Below are positions 12,920-23,700 of a DNA stretch of 64,000 bases, piece after piece. Within the stretch, counting starts at the first letter, position 1. Every line of letters starts with the position of its first letter. The notes beneath the pieces are model-generated. The model was not told the DNA's origin. It searched no databases and worked only from the letters and a program-made list of their open reading frames with translations. The position numbers were made by a program, and so were the translations under genes. The stretch comes from Forficula auricularia (Eukaryota; Arthropoda; Insecta; Dermaptera; Forficulidae), in contig JALMQS010000828.1 in the NCBI GenBank assembly GCA_024734495.1, forward strand, positions 1,227,101 through 1,291,100, read 5' to 3'.

Positions 12920-12953
<34 letters not shown>

Positions 12954-13115
12954 TTCGGGGGATGAGCCCATCTTCAGGACTTCAAAGAGGAAATAAAAGA
13001 TGGGCTCGTACCCCGAAATATATATTTAGGGTAATGCTAATAAATTAGCATCTTGTCTTTTATTTTTGTGAAACCTACCTAGAATTTTTATATTTTTAAA
13101 TTTTCATTACTTTAA
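12785..13115. mobile_element. Family D-like palindrome with (TA)n centre
   Basis: Left arm (TTCTAGGTAGGTTTCAC near 12855) and right arm (GTGAAACCTACCTAGAA near 13068) are inverted copies that extend outward into matching AT-rich sequence. Between them are a (TA)n tract at 12907..12952 and, on the minus strand, CTGAAGA, T, a GGG...CCC hairpin and GAAA (12952..12977). Head-to-head arrangement as at 34868..35295 and 43270..43501. Confidence 0.7.
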
Positions 13116-13904
13116 TAAAATAAACTCAATTTAAACAATATTTGGTAATATTTTCAATAATAAATAAATAAATAAGTAAATCTTTATTCCTCGACCTCAT
13201 AACAAAAACCCCCAAAGGTTTCAGCACCTATACTTCTAGTCCCAACCCTAGATCGACTACCCATTTCAACCATATATCTAAAGAAAAAAATTAATTTAAA
13301 AATAAACACCTTAGCAACGCAGAGATTTCCTTATTCCAGCCTAATTTCAAAATCAGCCCTTGCTTTTCTTATCTCTAAATGGAAAGAAGAGTTAACAAAT
13401 CCCCCTACCCAAAAGAGACAAAAAAAAAAAAAAAAAGAAAAAAGAAAAACCTACCAAAAAGCTTCAAATTCGTAAGACAGATTTTTGTTTACCCACCAGA
13501 CTTCAAAAGAGACCTAACTAACTCAAATAAATCTCAAATAAATGAAAATATTTGAATGGTTATAATCCGGTTCCTGCTCTCTTAACACTTAAATAATACT
13601 ATCATGCTAAAGCTAAAGAGAATCTGGCTAAATAGACTTAAGTATTTTAGTCGATTTGATTATTACACATATTGATAATAACAATGCTGACATTTTTAGT
13701 TTTAAATAAAAATGATTTTTTATAATAAATGACCCAATTAAGTTGAAGTCGTGAACAGTAAAATTGATTTTATTAAATAGTCTTACTTCCTATTTCTAAT
13801 ACTTCCTTTGGGGCGACTGCGCCTATTCGTCATGAAAGCCCATGGACGCTCTATTGTTCCTCTAAAAGTTCTACCCTAGATCACATATTGTTTAAATTTA
13901 ATTT

Positions 13905-13931
13905 ATTATTATTATTATTATTATTATTATA
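13905..13931. repeat. (ATT)n microsatellite
   Basis: About nine ATT units in a row. The surrounding stretch 13116..14174 shows no gene. Confidence 0.9.
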
Positions 13932-14177
13932 CATTAGGTTTTTAGGTTGAATCAACAACTAAGGCCATTAGCGATTCGAAATTCATATTGATGCAAATAA
14001 TATGCTATAATTACCATATATAATACAAAAAAATATAATAACTAATCATCACAATATAAATCGTAAGGATGGTATAAATACAAAAAATATCAGGGTACGG
14101 TATGGAAGGATTGAAAGAAAATAGAAGAAACGAAGAGAGAGATATTTAAATATATTATTGTATATAAATATAAATAA

Positions 14178-14926
14178 GCTGACGTATTCTGATGTGGCCA
14201 TCCACTTGACTTTACCATACAACCTAGCGTCTCACTTATATTTAATATTTAATAAAATTATTTATAATCATGTAGGGGTGGTTAGTTTTTGCATTTTTAG
14301 ATTACTGTGTGCCCACTGATTATGTATACAAAATTTGGTTGAGTTTGGAACAAGAGACTATATTTTCATTTTTTGACCCTACACCCCCCCCAGTCCCTCC
14401 ACCAATTTTGAGAGGTTAGTTTTTGCATTTTTAGAGTTCTGGGGTCGCACTGATTAGGTATACAAAATTTGGTTGAGTTTGCTCAAACGGCCTAGATTTT
14501 TAATTTTTAACCCCCCCCCCCCCACCCCCATTAATTTTGCTTCGATATGCACCAAAATCTAATCAGCTCTTAATCTCAATGAACCAAAACTACGTGTGAA
14601 ATTTGGTTTCGATATTCACACTAGTTTTTGAGCTAGCTCGTCCACAAAAATTTGGTAACGCACAGACCAACGGACAACCAGACAACCAGACAGACTAACA
14701 GACATTTTGACAAAACAATTATTATCTCGAAAAATATAATTTTTTCGATGTTCACTTATTAGAGCTTTTTTGTAGAACGAAAAGCCATAGTTGCGCTCAA
14801 TTTTTTTAATCAAAATAGTTTCAGCCGTTTTTGAAATATTTCGAAAAAAAGAAGGAAAAAACCACTTTTTTCATTCACGATTACAATACTTGACCATACT
14901 CTGTATGGTAAAGTAAAAACGTCAGC
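14178..14926 (+). mobile_element. Repeat family A, fullest copy
   Basis: 749 bp flanked by TAA on both sides (14175..14177 and 14927..14929). Its outermost 8 bases are inverted (GCTGACGT / ACGTCAGC), and ACTTTACCATAC near the left end is repeated inverted near the right end. It contains two C-run tracts (14386..14396 and 14512..14522), the twice-repeated phrase TACAAAATTTGGTTGAGTTTG, and near the right end the hairpin ACCATAC/GTATGGT. It looks like a non-autonomous DNA element with TAA targets (PIF/Harbinger-like by TSD only). Other copies: 1, 40259, 44578, 59775, plus fragments. Confidence 0.75.
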
Positions 14927-14929
14927 TAA

Positions 14930-16367
14930 GAATTGGAGTGATCCAAGTTCACATATCATTAATTTGAGAAATTGATGTTCAAAGTTTTCACATCCATTGT
15001 TTTTAAATCGACATAGTACATTGATTACATAGCATTCGATACTAATAATAAAATAATTATATTCATACTTTTCTATTTAAGATTAACCTGGAGTGAACAT
15101 CTAAGGGATTAAAAAAAAACACTTTAAAAATATTGTTTAGAAGGATATAAATTTAAAAGATTCAGGGGAAAAAAAAATAAATGATTAAATTAAATTATCA
15201 CCTGTCTTAAAATTAACAAATTGAAACGTTGTTTAGTTTTTTTGTATGATTTTGAAATTTTCGTGACTATGACAATGGTTTTTAAAGAATTTTATAGTAT
15301 ATTATTTGTGTTTAATTGATAAATCAATGCAAGTAGTCTTTATAAAAGTTTCTGGTAAAAATTCAATTAAGTATTTTTTCTTTTAGCATAAAAAACATCA
15401 AAATCTATATGAATCTAATATAACTGCAATCTTCATTTAATGCACGTGTGCACTCAATTTAATTACCGTTAAAACAAAAAATAAATATTTATTTTAGACA
15501 TTCATAAATGATGATTAATAGTTGCGTAGTTGTTTTTCATTTAGTCTATTTTCTTGTACATAATTATTAAGAATGTGTAATTAAATTTTAAAGAGTGAAG
15601 AGAGGCTCATCTTCACAAAATAAGGCTGTAGTTTTGAGTTCAATGACTGGAGTTATCTCTAAGAGTAGATAATTAATGGTTGTTGGAATCTGGAAAGAAA
15701 GATGCTTAATGACTGCAGTCAAATTTTATAATTTTTTTGTCTACTTATATGATGTCTTTACAAAAAAAATCCGCATTGATAAATACTACTTTAGTGTCAA
15801 AACCTTGAATTTTCCAACAGCCCATCGTCTTCCTCCATTAATGACCATTTAATTTGATGACTTTTTAACAGATTCGGTTTATTAATTAAAAAAAAAAATA
15901 AAAATAAAAAAGATACACGCATGTAATTTTGAATTTCGTGGAAATCAACATCGTTTAATCATTTGTTCACGTTTTGTTTGATTTTTTTGCCGAGAGATTA
16001 TTTTAGCTAATAAATGACAATGACTGAAGGGTTTTTGTTCAGTGCCATCCGCGTCATAGTTTTTGATGGGTAGAGTGAAACATCGATAAATTAATATATA
16101 GCCAATAAAAATAGGATATAGGTAGTAGAAGGAGAAGTGAAATAGAATACAAAGGTAGGTACTAATTTTCATCGAAACCGGCAAATTAGCTTAAGAGATA
16201 TACTGTTAAACACGAAAAATACAACGGCTTTGTTGAACTAATCTCAATATACATACATATATTCGGATCACTTCTAAGAGACGCTTAAACAGAGAAATAC
16301 AGTTAATGATGGAGATCACCCCTTATATATTTTTCTATTCACTGTGTTTCTGGTCGTCAAATTATTA
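14930..16367. other. Intergenic, nothing recognised
   Basis: AT-rich. No repeat shared with the rest of the window and no coding frame with a recognisable motif. Confidence 0.4.
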
Positions 16368-16848
16368 TCTATATAAATAAAAATGTACTGTTACGCTTAA
16401 GTGATACGTCGAAGGATCTCCGAAAGTTCTTCACCGATTTCTTTGAAATTTTCACACAACATTTCATTCAAATATACGAGTGTTTTTATATATACTGTTT
16501 TTATAGATATCACACCTGTGGCATGTAAAAAATATATTTTTCAAGGAAACAACGCCAGCGCCTCTCTGGGGGGGGTAAAACCAAACAAACAAAATGGCTG
16601 ATAATAGCTTTTTGGAAATCTTTCAACTGTCAATATTATTTTTGGTTAAGGGAACAATTTTGATAAGTAATATATAATTCATTTACTGTTTTAATACCTA
16701 TTCTATAATTATTTACATTTTCAATTTATTTTCAAACTATTATTTTTTTTTTAATATATTTAAATTTTTGATCAAATCAATTTTGACAGGTAATCATCAA
16801 ACAAGACGCTCACCGCCAGGGGCTAGGTGACGCCCGGGCTTTCGCTAG
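16368..16848 (+). mobile_element. Non-autonomous Helitron
   Basis: Begins TCTATATAAATAAAAATG directly after an A and ends CTAG (16845..16848) directly before a T, the A|T insertion and TC...CTRR termini of Helitrons. A GC-rich segment with self-complementary GCCCGGGC precedes the 3' end, as expected for the terminal hairpin. No Rep/helicase is encoded. The open frame at 16401..16601 is internal noise. Confidence 0.7.
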
Positions 16849-16900
16849 TAGATAATAAATAATTAATTTATTGTATGTTATAAAGCTAGTTTGATTATGA

Positions 16901-17664
16901 CAGCTAGGGTTCCCAAACTTTTCCGAGTCGCGGCCCATTTTTTCAATTAAAATTTTTCCATGGTGCCATATTATTATTATATATTTGACCATGCAGGAGG
17001 GGGTCTCCCTTACAACAGATTAGAATTATTTACAAAATTGGGACTTTAATTGGTGGTGGTTTATATATATATATATATCATACATACATACATATATATA
17101 TATATACATCTCCTCTTTATTTACAGTAGTGTTATTTTAGAATTTTATACATATGTCAAAATTGATAAAAACAATAAAAAACTAGCAATATTTACAAAAA
17201 CACGAACAAAAACAAAAAAAATATGAATATAAATCGAAAAATGTACAAAAACAAAAGTCAAATAAGAACAAAAAAAATACAAAATACAAAATAAAAAAAA
17301 TATGCACAGGAAAAAAAATGTACAAGTTAAAATTTCTTAGAGCTTAGACTTCGGATAAATCCTATGTCACTTCATTATTATTATTTTTTTATATATACAA
17401 TTAACATTGGTTACGACTCGCTCTATAGGTTCTTTTGTTAAAACTATAGGTTCTTTGTTAAAACTGTAGAAGTTCAAGAGAGAGCCCCACATCGCCCTAT
17501 ACGTGAGGTCATTTAATGTCTTTTGCGATATACCCAGGGCGATGAGAGGTGCCTAAGTAAAAGTATGTCTAATAATAAGTAAGAGATAAAAATAAAAATT
17601 TAGCTTCACGGCTCACCTATGAAGAGGCCCCAGGGCGCCGCGGCGCACAATTTGGGAACCTATG
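16901..17664. mobile_element. hAT-like element, non-autonomous
   Basis: The left end CAGCTAGGGTTCCCAAAC and the right end (reverse complement CATAGGTTCCCAAATT) form short inverted termini of the common CA..GGTTCCCAAAC hAT type, followed inside by GCGGCCC and GCGCCGCGGCG. Flanking octamers GATTATGA and TATTACAA agree at five of eight bases, a weak target-site duplication. It contains (TA)n at 17063..17105 and no transposase. Confidence 0.55.
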
Positions 17665-17782
17665 TATTACAATGTACTAATACTTCTTATTCTGTCTCTG
17701 ATTTGCAGATATTGATGACTTATTAACATCTAAAGGCAACAAGGGAGTCAGTATAGATGGTTATACTAAATTGAAATTTTTT

Positions 17783-17951
17783 TTGCCGAGAGTAGCAGAA
17801 TTTTTATATTTATATTGAAGGAGACAATAAAATAGTGTGTCTACTGCTGGAATTATAAATTTTATTTATTTATAACGAGACTATAGTTTCGAGGGCTTTG
17901 CCCTCTTCATCAGTCTATTACAATGGATTCACAGGAATTAATTTATGAATG
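17783..17951 (-). mobile_element. Repeat family C (Penelope-like terminus) with hammerhead-like motif
   Basis: From the outer end TTGCCGAGAGTAGCAG through AGGAGACAATAAAA and AATTATAAATTTTATTTAT to the core on the minus strand. The same order is seen at 19270..19502 and, decayed, at 36309..36569. No reverse transcriptase is present. Confidence 0.65.
17862..17922 (-). ncRNA. Hammerhead ribozyme-like motif (family C, copy 1)
   Basis: Minus strand: CTGATGA (17913..17907), one extra A, a stem GAGGGC/GCCCTC with an AAA loop, GAAA, then C-TATA-G as a one-pair helix III, and UC of the GUC cleavage triplet (17881..17879). These are the core elements of a type I hammerhead with minimal helix III, known from Penelope-like retroelements. 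The unpaired A between the core and helix II departs from the canonical form, and helix I is short with an internal loop (GA/TC, then TAA/TTA). Activity is not shown. Confidence 0.5.
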
Positions 17952-18246
17952 GTTATACTACTGATGTAATGATGTAAATACGATATTTCATGCTGACGAC
18001 GTACCTATGTTCGGAAACACCCTATTTGGTTTGCAAGCGGCCTTGGACGCCCTGGATTAATATTCTAATAACAACTGCTTTATTGCTTAAGGGTCAAAAC
18101 TCGGAAATCAAAGATCATGATCTTTAGACTGGCGGGCAGATTAATTATTATTTATAAGGGTTAGCCACTTTAGATTGTTAATGAGTGTATCTGGGCATTG
18201 TTTTCTTCATCTGTTCTCTTCCTAAACTCTGCTTGAGTTGTTTGCC

Positions 18247-18570
18247 ATATTTTCAGTAGAGGTTTCCATTAATAGGCAAAACATCAAAAATGTAATGCAA
18301 TAAGGTTATTCCTCAAGTATTCGATGAGAATCAATTGCTATTTTTGATTTTAAGTCGATTCCTCCATGTCTTCAGCAATGGTTACCAATAATAACCGAAA
18401 TGTCAAAAATCCAATGTAGAATGGTTATTCCTCGACTATTAAATGAGAATGTATTTTTGAATTAATGTCAATATGAACTACAAATTACAAGTGATATCTG
18501 ATTAATAATGAAGGAACAAACATATTAATATTTCAAATGAATTTGGATAAAGTTTAGCAACAATCCGTTG
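18247..18570 (+). repeat. Repeat family F, copy 1
   Basis: About 325 bp also found at 46005..46350. Internally it repeats itself about 135 bases apart: GGTTATTCCTC with a following GAT/AAATGAGAAT, and (T/G)GTT(T/A)CCA(T/A)TAATA with AAA(A/C)(C/A)ATC. No coding content. Confidence 0.75.
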
Positions 18571-18639
18571 CAGTTTATTTTATTTTTATATTCAGTACCT
18601 GGAGCCACCGAGCGATTCACGGTAACCCTGACCCCCCCT

Positions 18640-18760
18640 CCCCACAAAACCACACACCACGCCCCCACCACTACACCCCCACTCCATGCCCGTAGTAAAG
18701 AGAATTGAATATTTAATTTTAATTAGAAGAGTGGGAAGGGGGGGGGGGGACAAAGAATAA
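18640..18760. repeat. C-rich and G-run low-complexity tract
   Basis: A stretch dominated by CCCC/CACC words (18628..18692) followed by a 10-base G run at 18739. The preceding GGAGCCACCGAGCGATTCACGG resembles GGAGGCACCGAGCGATGCTCGG at 56520, which may mark an element end. Confidence 0.6.
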
Positions 18761-18987
18761 TTATTAAAATATTTAATGTTTCTGGGTTTAAAATTAATTG
18801 TTTTCTTTCTTTCAGCTTAATTCAATTATACATATTTCAAATTTGCCGAGCCGCAATATATTCAATGAATTCTATTTATTAAATACTTAGCTATATATAA
18901 TATATTCAATTATTTCCCCACTTATAATAAAGTCTAATTTAAAAATATTCATTTTAGTAAAGTAAAAAGCAAAGATTTTAAAATAGT

Positions 18988-19240
18988 TTTATGGTCCAGT
19001 GGTAAAAAGTGTGTTTCTGATGTAAGAGGTCTCATGTTCTAATCTGACATCCCGCGAATCATTTTTTATTGAGATTTTCATAGAGGCTAGCCAGATCGTG
19101 TTTTTTACTCAAAACTTGTTAATAGATTTCGTTTCTTCAAAATCGGTAGGGCCGTTTTCAAAATAGAACCAAGATACAAATATATAAATAAATAAATATA
19201 TATATATAAATAAATATACAATTTTAATAAGAGTAGATTT
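18988..19240 (+). mobile_element. tRNA-derived SINE
   Basis: The 5' head has A-box-like TGGTCCAGTGGTA (18992..19004) and B-box-like GTTCTAATC (19036..19044), spaced as in a tRNA promoter. The body ends in CAAAATCGGTAGGGCCG, TTTCAAAATAGAACCAAG and an ATAAATAAAT-rich tail up to AATAAGAGTAGA. The tail from 19139 recurs at 57238..57348 without the tRNA head, suggesting that the SINE borrowed the 3' end of a LINE that mobilises it. Confidence 0.7.
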
Positions 19241-19269
19241 GAGCTTCTACTGGCTGACTATATAATCTC

Positions 19270-19502
19270 GAAGGAGACAATAAAGAGTGTCTTCTGCTGG
19301 AATTATAAATTTTATTTATAACGAGACTATAGTTTCAATTCATAAATTAATTCCTGTGAATCCATTGTAATAGACTGATGAAGAGGGCAAAGCCCTCGAA
19401 ACTATAGTCTCGTTATAAATAAATACATTTTATAATTCCAGCAGAAGACACACTCTTTTATTGTCTCCTTCAATATATAAAAATTCTGCTACTCTCGGCA
19501 AA
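19270..19502 (+). mobile_element. Repeat family C, inverted dimer with hammerhead-like motif
   Basis: Both ends show the outer family C sequence in opposite orientation (AGGAGACAATAAA near 19271 and TTTATTGTCTCCTT near 19455). AATTATAAA...TTATAACGAGACTATAG is also present inverted on the two sides. The left half stops at AGTTTC before its core; the right half is complete. Confidence 0.7.
19365..19425 (+). ncRNA. Hammerhead ribozyme-like motif (family C, copy 2)
   Basis: CTGATGA at 19375..19381, extra A at 19382, stem GAGGGC (19383..19388) with loop AAA and GCCCTC (19392..19397), GAAA at 19398..19401, C-TATA-G at 19402..19407 and cleavage triplet GTC at 19407..19409, with predicted scission before T19410. 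Identical in the core to the copy at 17862..17922. The one-base insertion before helix II is the main reason for caution. Confidence 0.5.
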
Positions 19503-19769
19503 AAAACTTTCAATTTTATATCAATCTCTTTAATTTGAAGGTTACACTATTCCGGGCCGTAGGCATTTTTATTTATTTGCTAGCTCAAGTAACACTACTA
19601 GTTAGTTCAAGAAAATACTCATTTATTCGGGCAGATCGGATGTCAAATGTTACAATTCCTGGAAAATCTCCAGGTATCGGGAGTATTCGAAATTCTAACA
19701 AGGTTTCATTGAATTTAAAGTAAGCAAAAAAAGATGCATTTGCACGAGAATCCGGTCTTTAGTTATCAC

Positions 19770-19998
19770 CGAGGGGTGATCTCGCGATTGGAAGTAGGTG
19801 TACACCTCTTTGGAAGTATTTTGGAAGTACTTGGAAAATATTTGGAAGTACTTGGAAATATTTGGAAGTACTTGGAAATATTTGGAAGTACTTGGAAATA
19901 TTCGAAAGTACTTGGAAATATTTGAAAGTACTTGGGAATATTTGGAAGTCACAAGTGGAAGTAGGTATACAGCAAATTAGGTCGCGGTTCACCCCTCG
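19770..19998. mobile_element. Family G element with internal minisatellite, exact 8-bp TSD
   Basis: Ends CGAGGGGTGA / TCACCCCTCG are inverted and flanked by an exact GTTATCAC duplication (19762..19769 and 19999..20006), typical of hAT-type insertion. The interior is a 20-bp minisatellite (ACTTGGAAATATTTGGAAGT, several diverged units, 19812..19950). The repeat leaves several frames open on both strands; these are artefacts of the period, not genes. A second copy lies at 31645..31820. Confidence 0.85.
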
Positions 19999-20369
19999 GT
20001 TATCACTCATCAGTAAAATATATTTTCAGATAATTTTAATTATATTCATAACTTATTAACTTATTATATTATTATTATACATAGTTAATGATATTAAAAA
20101 TATATTTCTCTATTTTAGGAGTAAAGTGATTTATGTATGTTGTGGCCAAAATTATTAATCGTTTTAGATTCTTTGATTACAATTAATTTGTATTTATTGA
20201 TTTATTTTAGTATTTAGTAAAATGCTAAATATGTCAATGCCCTATTTCATTTTTATTTTTCAAATGTCCTATTTACGAAATACAGTACTTGAATAGCTAT
20301 TATAAAAGGTTTACTTAAATATATGTTATATAGAATAATATAAAAATAATTTTTTTTGTTCTAAAAATC

Positions 20370-20375
20370 TTTATT
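20370..20375 (-). terminator. Poly(A) signal of pro-resilin gene
   Basis: AATAAA on the minus strand, 112 bases beyond the stop codon. It is the first canonical signal after the stop and gives a 3' UTR of about 130 bases. Confidence 0.7.
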
Positions 20376-20486
20376 AAATATTGTTATATATAATACAATA
20401 CATTCGTACAAATATAGATAGATATATACATGGTAAGAATCATACACGAGCCATATCCCATAACAAATTCAGTGACTATTTAGATA

Positions 20487-20756
20487 TTAATAGGGTCCCT
20501 GGGCACCTCCTCGGCCACCAAAGCTGCCGCCTCTTGGGTAACCACCAGCAGCATTGTTGGCTTCACCTTCGTAGCGGATCATTGGCTTGTAACCTTCTTC
20601 GTTTGCAGTGTATTCGACAATTTGCTTACGACCATCAGGAAGAAGAACGTAGTATTTACCCTCAGCCTGGTCACCCTGACGAGCTTCTTCGTGACCAAAA
20701 TCGTTGCCGGATTGAGGATCATTCACCTCCCAAGAGAATTGGTAGTTAGCAGGTTC
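20487..20756 (-). CDS. Pro-resilin exon 4: Rebers-Riddiford chitin-binding domain and C-terminus
   Basis: Residues 230..318. The acceptor TTTTTCGGCACAG lies just before GAA (20756). It opens with EPANYQFSWEV, contains GNDFGHEEARQGD and the conserved aromatic pattern of the R&R consensus, and ends GPY-stop (TAA at 20489..20487). Its upstream Met (20780) lies in the intron, so the frame should not be started there. It is about 60 percent identical by eye to the exon at 55498..55770. Confidence 0.93.
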   Translation of the reverse strand, partial: EPANYQFSWEVNDPQSGNDFGHEEARQGDQAEGKYYVLLPDGRKQIVEYTANEEGYKPMIRYEGEANNAAGGYPRGGSFGGRGGAQGPY

Positions 20757-23700
20757 CTGTGCCGAAAAAGTCGAGCTCATTAAAAAATAATTTATAAAAT
20801 AGTGGATTGTGTGGATGGCTCTACATACTAGAACAAAGGGAATATCTTTAAATAATTTGAAAAATGTGAAGTTGGGAAGGTCTAAATTGGAGATATTGGG
20901 AGTTTGTTTGTGTTTCTATCCTAGATAGGAAAGCAATGACGTCAATAAAATGGAGAGTATTTACTTGTGTCTAGTATAAAACTATTCTGTTACAAGACTT
21001 TAGAGTAATCTACTTAGTGTTGGGTTCTTACCGTACCACTTCAGTTTTTACAACTAAAGTGGAAAATATATTAAATCTTTTAAAATTTGATGGATGCCTC
21101 ACTTGGACTAAAATAAGATCCTGCAATCAAACAGCCGAGGCAACATCTAAACAACACTTTTAATGATTATATTGATAAACAGGTAAAATGAAACTCAAAC
21201 AAAAGGTTAAAATGTTTGGTAATATTCAGTAGAGCTTCCTGGCAAACAACACTTTTATTAAACTTCACGTGGTTATTGTAGTTGTTTGCATTTAATTCAA
21301 AATCCTTTATACGAAAAGGGTTTGTATTTAATGTTACTTCATAAAAAAACTTTTAATTATATGATATAATATATAGACATATACAAATTTGAAAATAATC
21401 AAATAGTACATCCGCATATATTAGTGTATCGCGTTAAAGTTCACGTATAGAAATAACAAAAAAAAAATAATAATTAGATTCAAAAACATATCGCTAAGAA
21501 AACAAAAAGCTAAACTTCTACATAATTTACAAGAGAATCTAAAAAACTAAAGAGCTCAATTGTAGATGATAGCGCTACAAATTATAATATTCACTACAAT
21601 GAAAGTTCCTCAATTGAGTTGTCCGAAATAAATAAATTTGATTTCAGCAATGAAGCAAACAAACGATTTTCTATTAGGCTAATTTTTTTATTTATATAAG
21701 TTTGGAAAGAAGATATTAGCAAAAAGATGGCCTATACACAAAGTTAATTTCATACTCCTTGAAAACAAATCATTCGATTCTAAAATCGATTGATAATTCC
21801 TAAAATAAAATTCTCTCCCTCTTTCCTTCTAATATGAGAGAATCATTTTTGACTCTGACTATTGCATATTCTTGCGTCTTTATCATAAAAACTTGCGGAA
21901 TATGTAATAGCCGTTTTATTTTTATGGGGATAGATGATTGCGATTCCTAGGCCTTTAATTCAAAAGATAAGTAACACAATTATTGAAAGTGGGACGCCTG
22001 TTATAGTCTATTAATACAGAAATACTGATTTAATCTCATGAGAAGCTTCAGTAAAATTACAACGAAAAGTTTAGTTCGCAGTGATTTTTCAGCATCATTT
22101 TAAGGGTCCTTATGTTATCATTTCTAGGCCACTCTAAGCCAAACTCCAGTCTCTATTAATCTAAATCTTAATTAATTGATAGTTTATTTTCTAAAGATAC
22201 TATGCTAAATAATATAAAAATAATTAATGGATTTTTATCAATAAATTTAAAATTAATTACCTACAAGTAAAATGTCATTTACAGATTTGAATTCAAAATT
22301 ACTAATTTGCAAATATTATTTATTGGCGAAAATCGCGATAAGGACGACTATTCGAGATATAGGTTAAGAATTATTAATTCATTGTAAATTAACGCTCTAA
22401 TATATATTGGCAGCCGCTTGGGGCGTTAACGGGGATTAAAAATATAAACAAATGTATTCTTATGGGCGAAAAATTTTGTTTCCCTTTAAAAGAACGCCAA
22501 TTGTTCTATAATATTTTGTTATACTTTATTTTTCGTAAATTTAATGCACTTCTATGAATAGAGCTCTAAATATCTAGATCTAGTAGCTTGGTCGTTACTG
22601 AAGAATGTAAACAAAATAGACGGTGAAATTTAAATATTTCGTTCAATTTCGATTTCTCATAGTCTATAGACTTGGTTTTTGAGATTTTTTTGAACCTATG
22701 CTTTTTCGACAGAATGGCCGATTTGTGATAATGAATTTTTTCTAACCTTTATTTTTATCTCGCCGTACGCTCAAGAAACAGAACGACGGAAGTATATTCA
22801 CCTTAAATCTCAACTTTTGAACTAATGAGATAATTTGGCACACAAGTTTGTCCAAATAAGTTGAAGTTTTGTGGTGATTTTTATTAGACAACTGTTGCAC
22901 ATAAAAAAATGCCGAAGTAACAAATTTCGGAGAGAGTGTACCAACCATGAAAAAGTTTTTACTTTGTGATCCATTTTAATTTCAATTATTATCATCACTT
23001 CTACTGCCCATGAAAAGTTTAGATTGGTTTAAGACTATAATCAAAATTAAACATTTATGGCATTTTTGACCATCAAATTAAGAATAATTTTCCCACTTTT
23101 AATTTTATTTAAAATGTTACTTATTATAAAACAAATAATTTATCATTTTTGCCATTTTATATATAAATATTTCTAGTAATTATATTAAAACTCACATCGT
23201 ATTGGTCCCCGGAGTATCCGTTTCCGCCTCCTCGTCCTCCTTGGTTAGGGGCGCCGTATTGAGCTGATGGAGCATTAGAAGCAAAAGCTGAGGGAGCACC
23301 GTATTGTTGAGAAGGAGCATTGTATTGTTGACCTGGAGCACCGTATTGGCTGCTGGGAGCTCCACCAAAGCTGCCGCTGCGAGAAGGAGCACCATATTGG
23401 CTGCTGGGAGATCCACCAAAGCTGCCGCTGCGAGAAGGAGCACCATATTGGCTGCTAGGAACTCCGCCAAAGCTGCCGCTGCGAGAAGGAGCACCATATT
23501 GGCTGCTGGGAATTCCACCGAAGTTGCTGCTACGAGAGGGGGCACCATATTGGCTGCTAGGAACTCCGCCGTTACGAGAGGGAGCACCATATTGACTGCT
23601 TGGTGTGGCTCCAAAGCTGCTTCTGCCGAAACCTCCATTTTGAGATCCTCTGTATTGGTTGTTTCCGCCGAAATTGCCACGAGCCGGAGCGCCATATTGA

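Noticed and set aside
19695..20059. Several overlapping open frames with LEVLGK / SKYFQ repeats on both strands
   Set aside because: All come from the 20-bp minisatellite of the family G element; the same happens at 31509..31908.
20381..20749. 122-codon plus-strand frame
   Set aside because: Antisense to the R&R exon; no domain on this strand.
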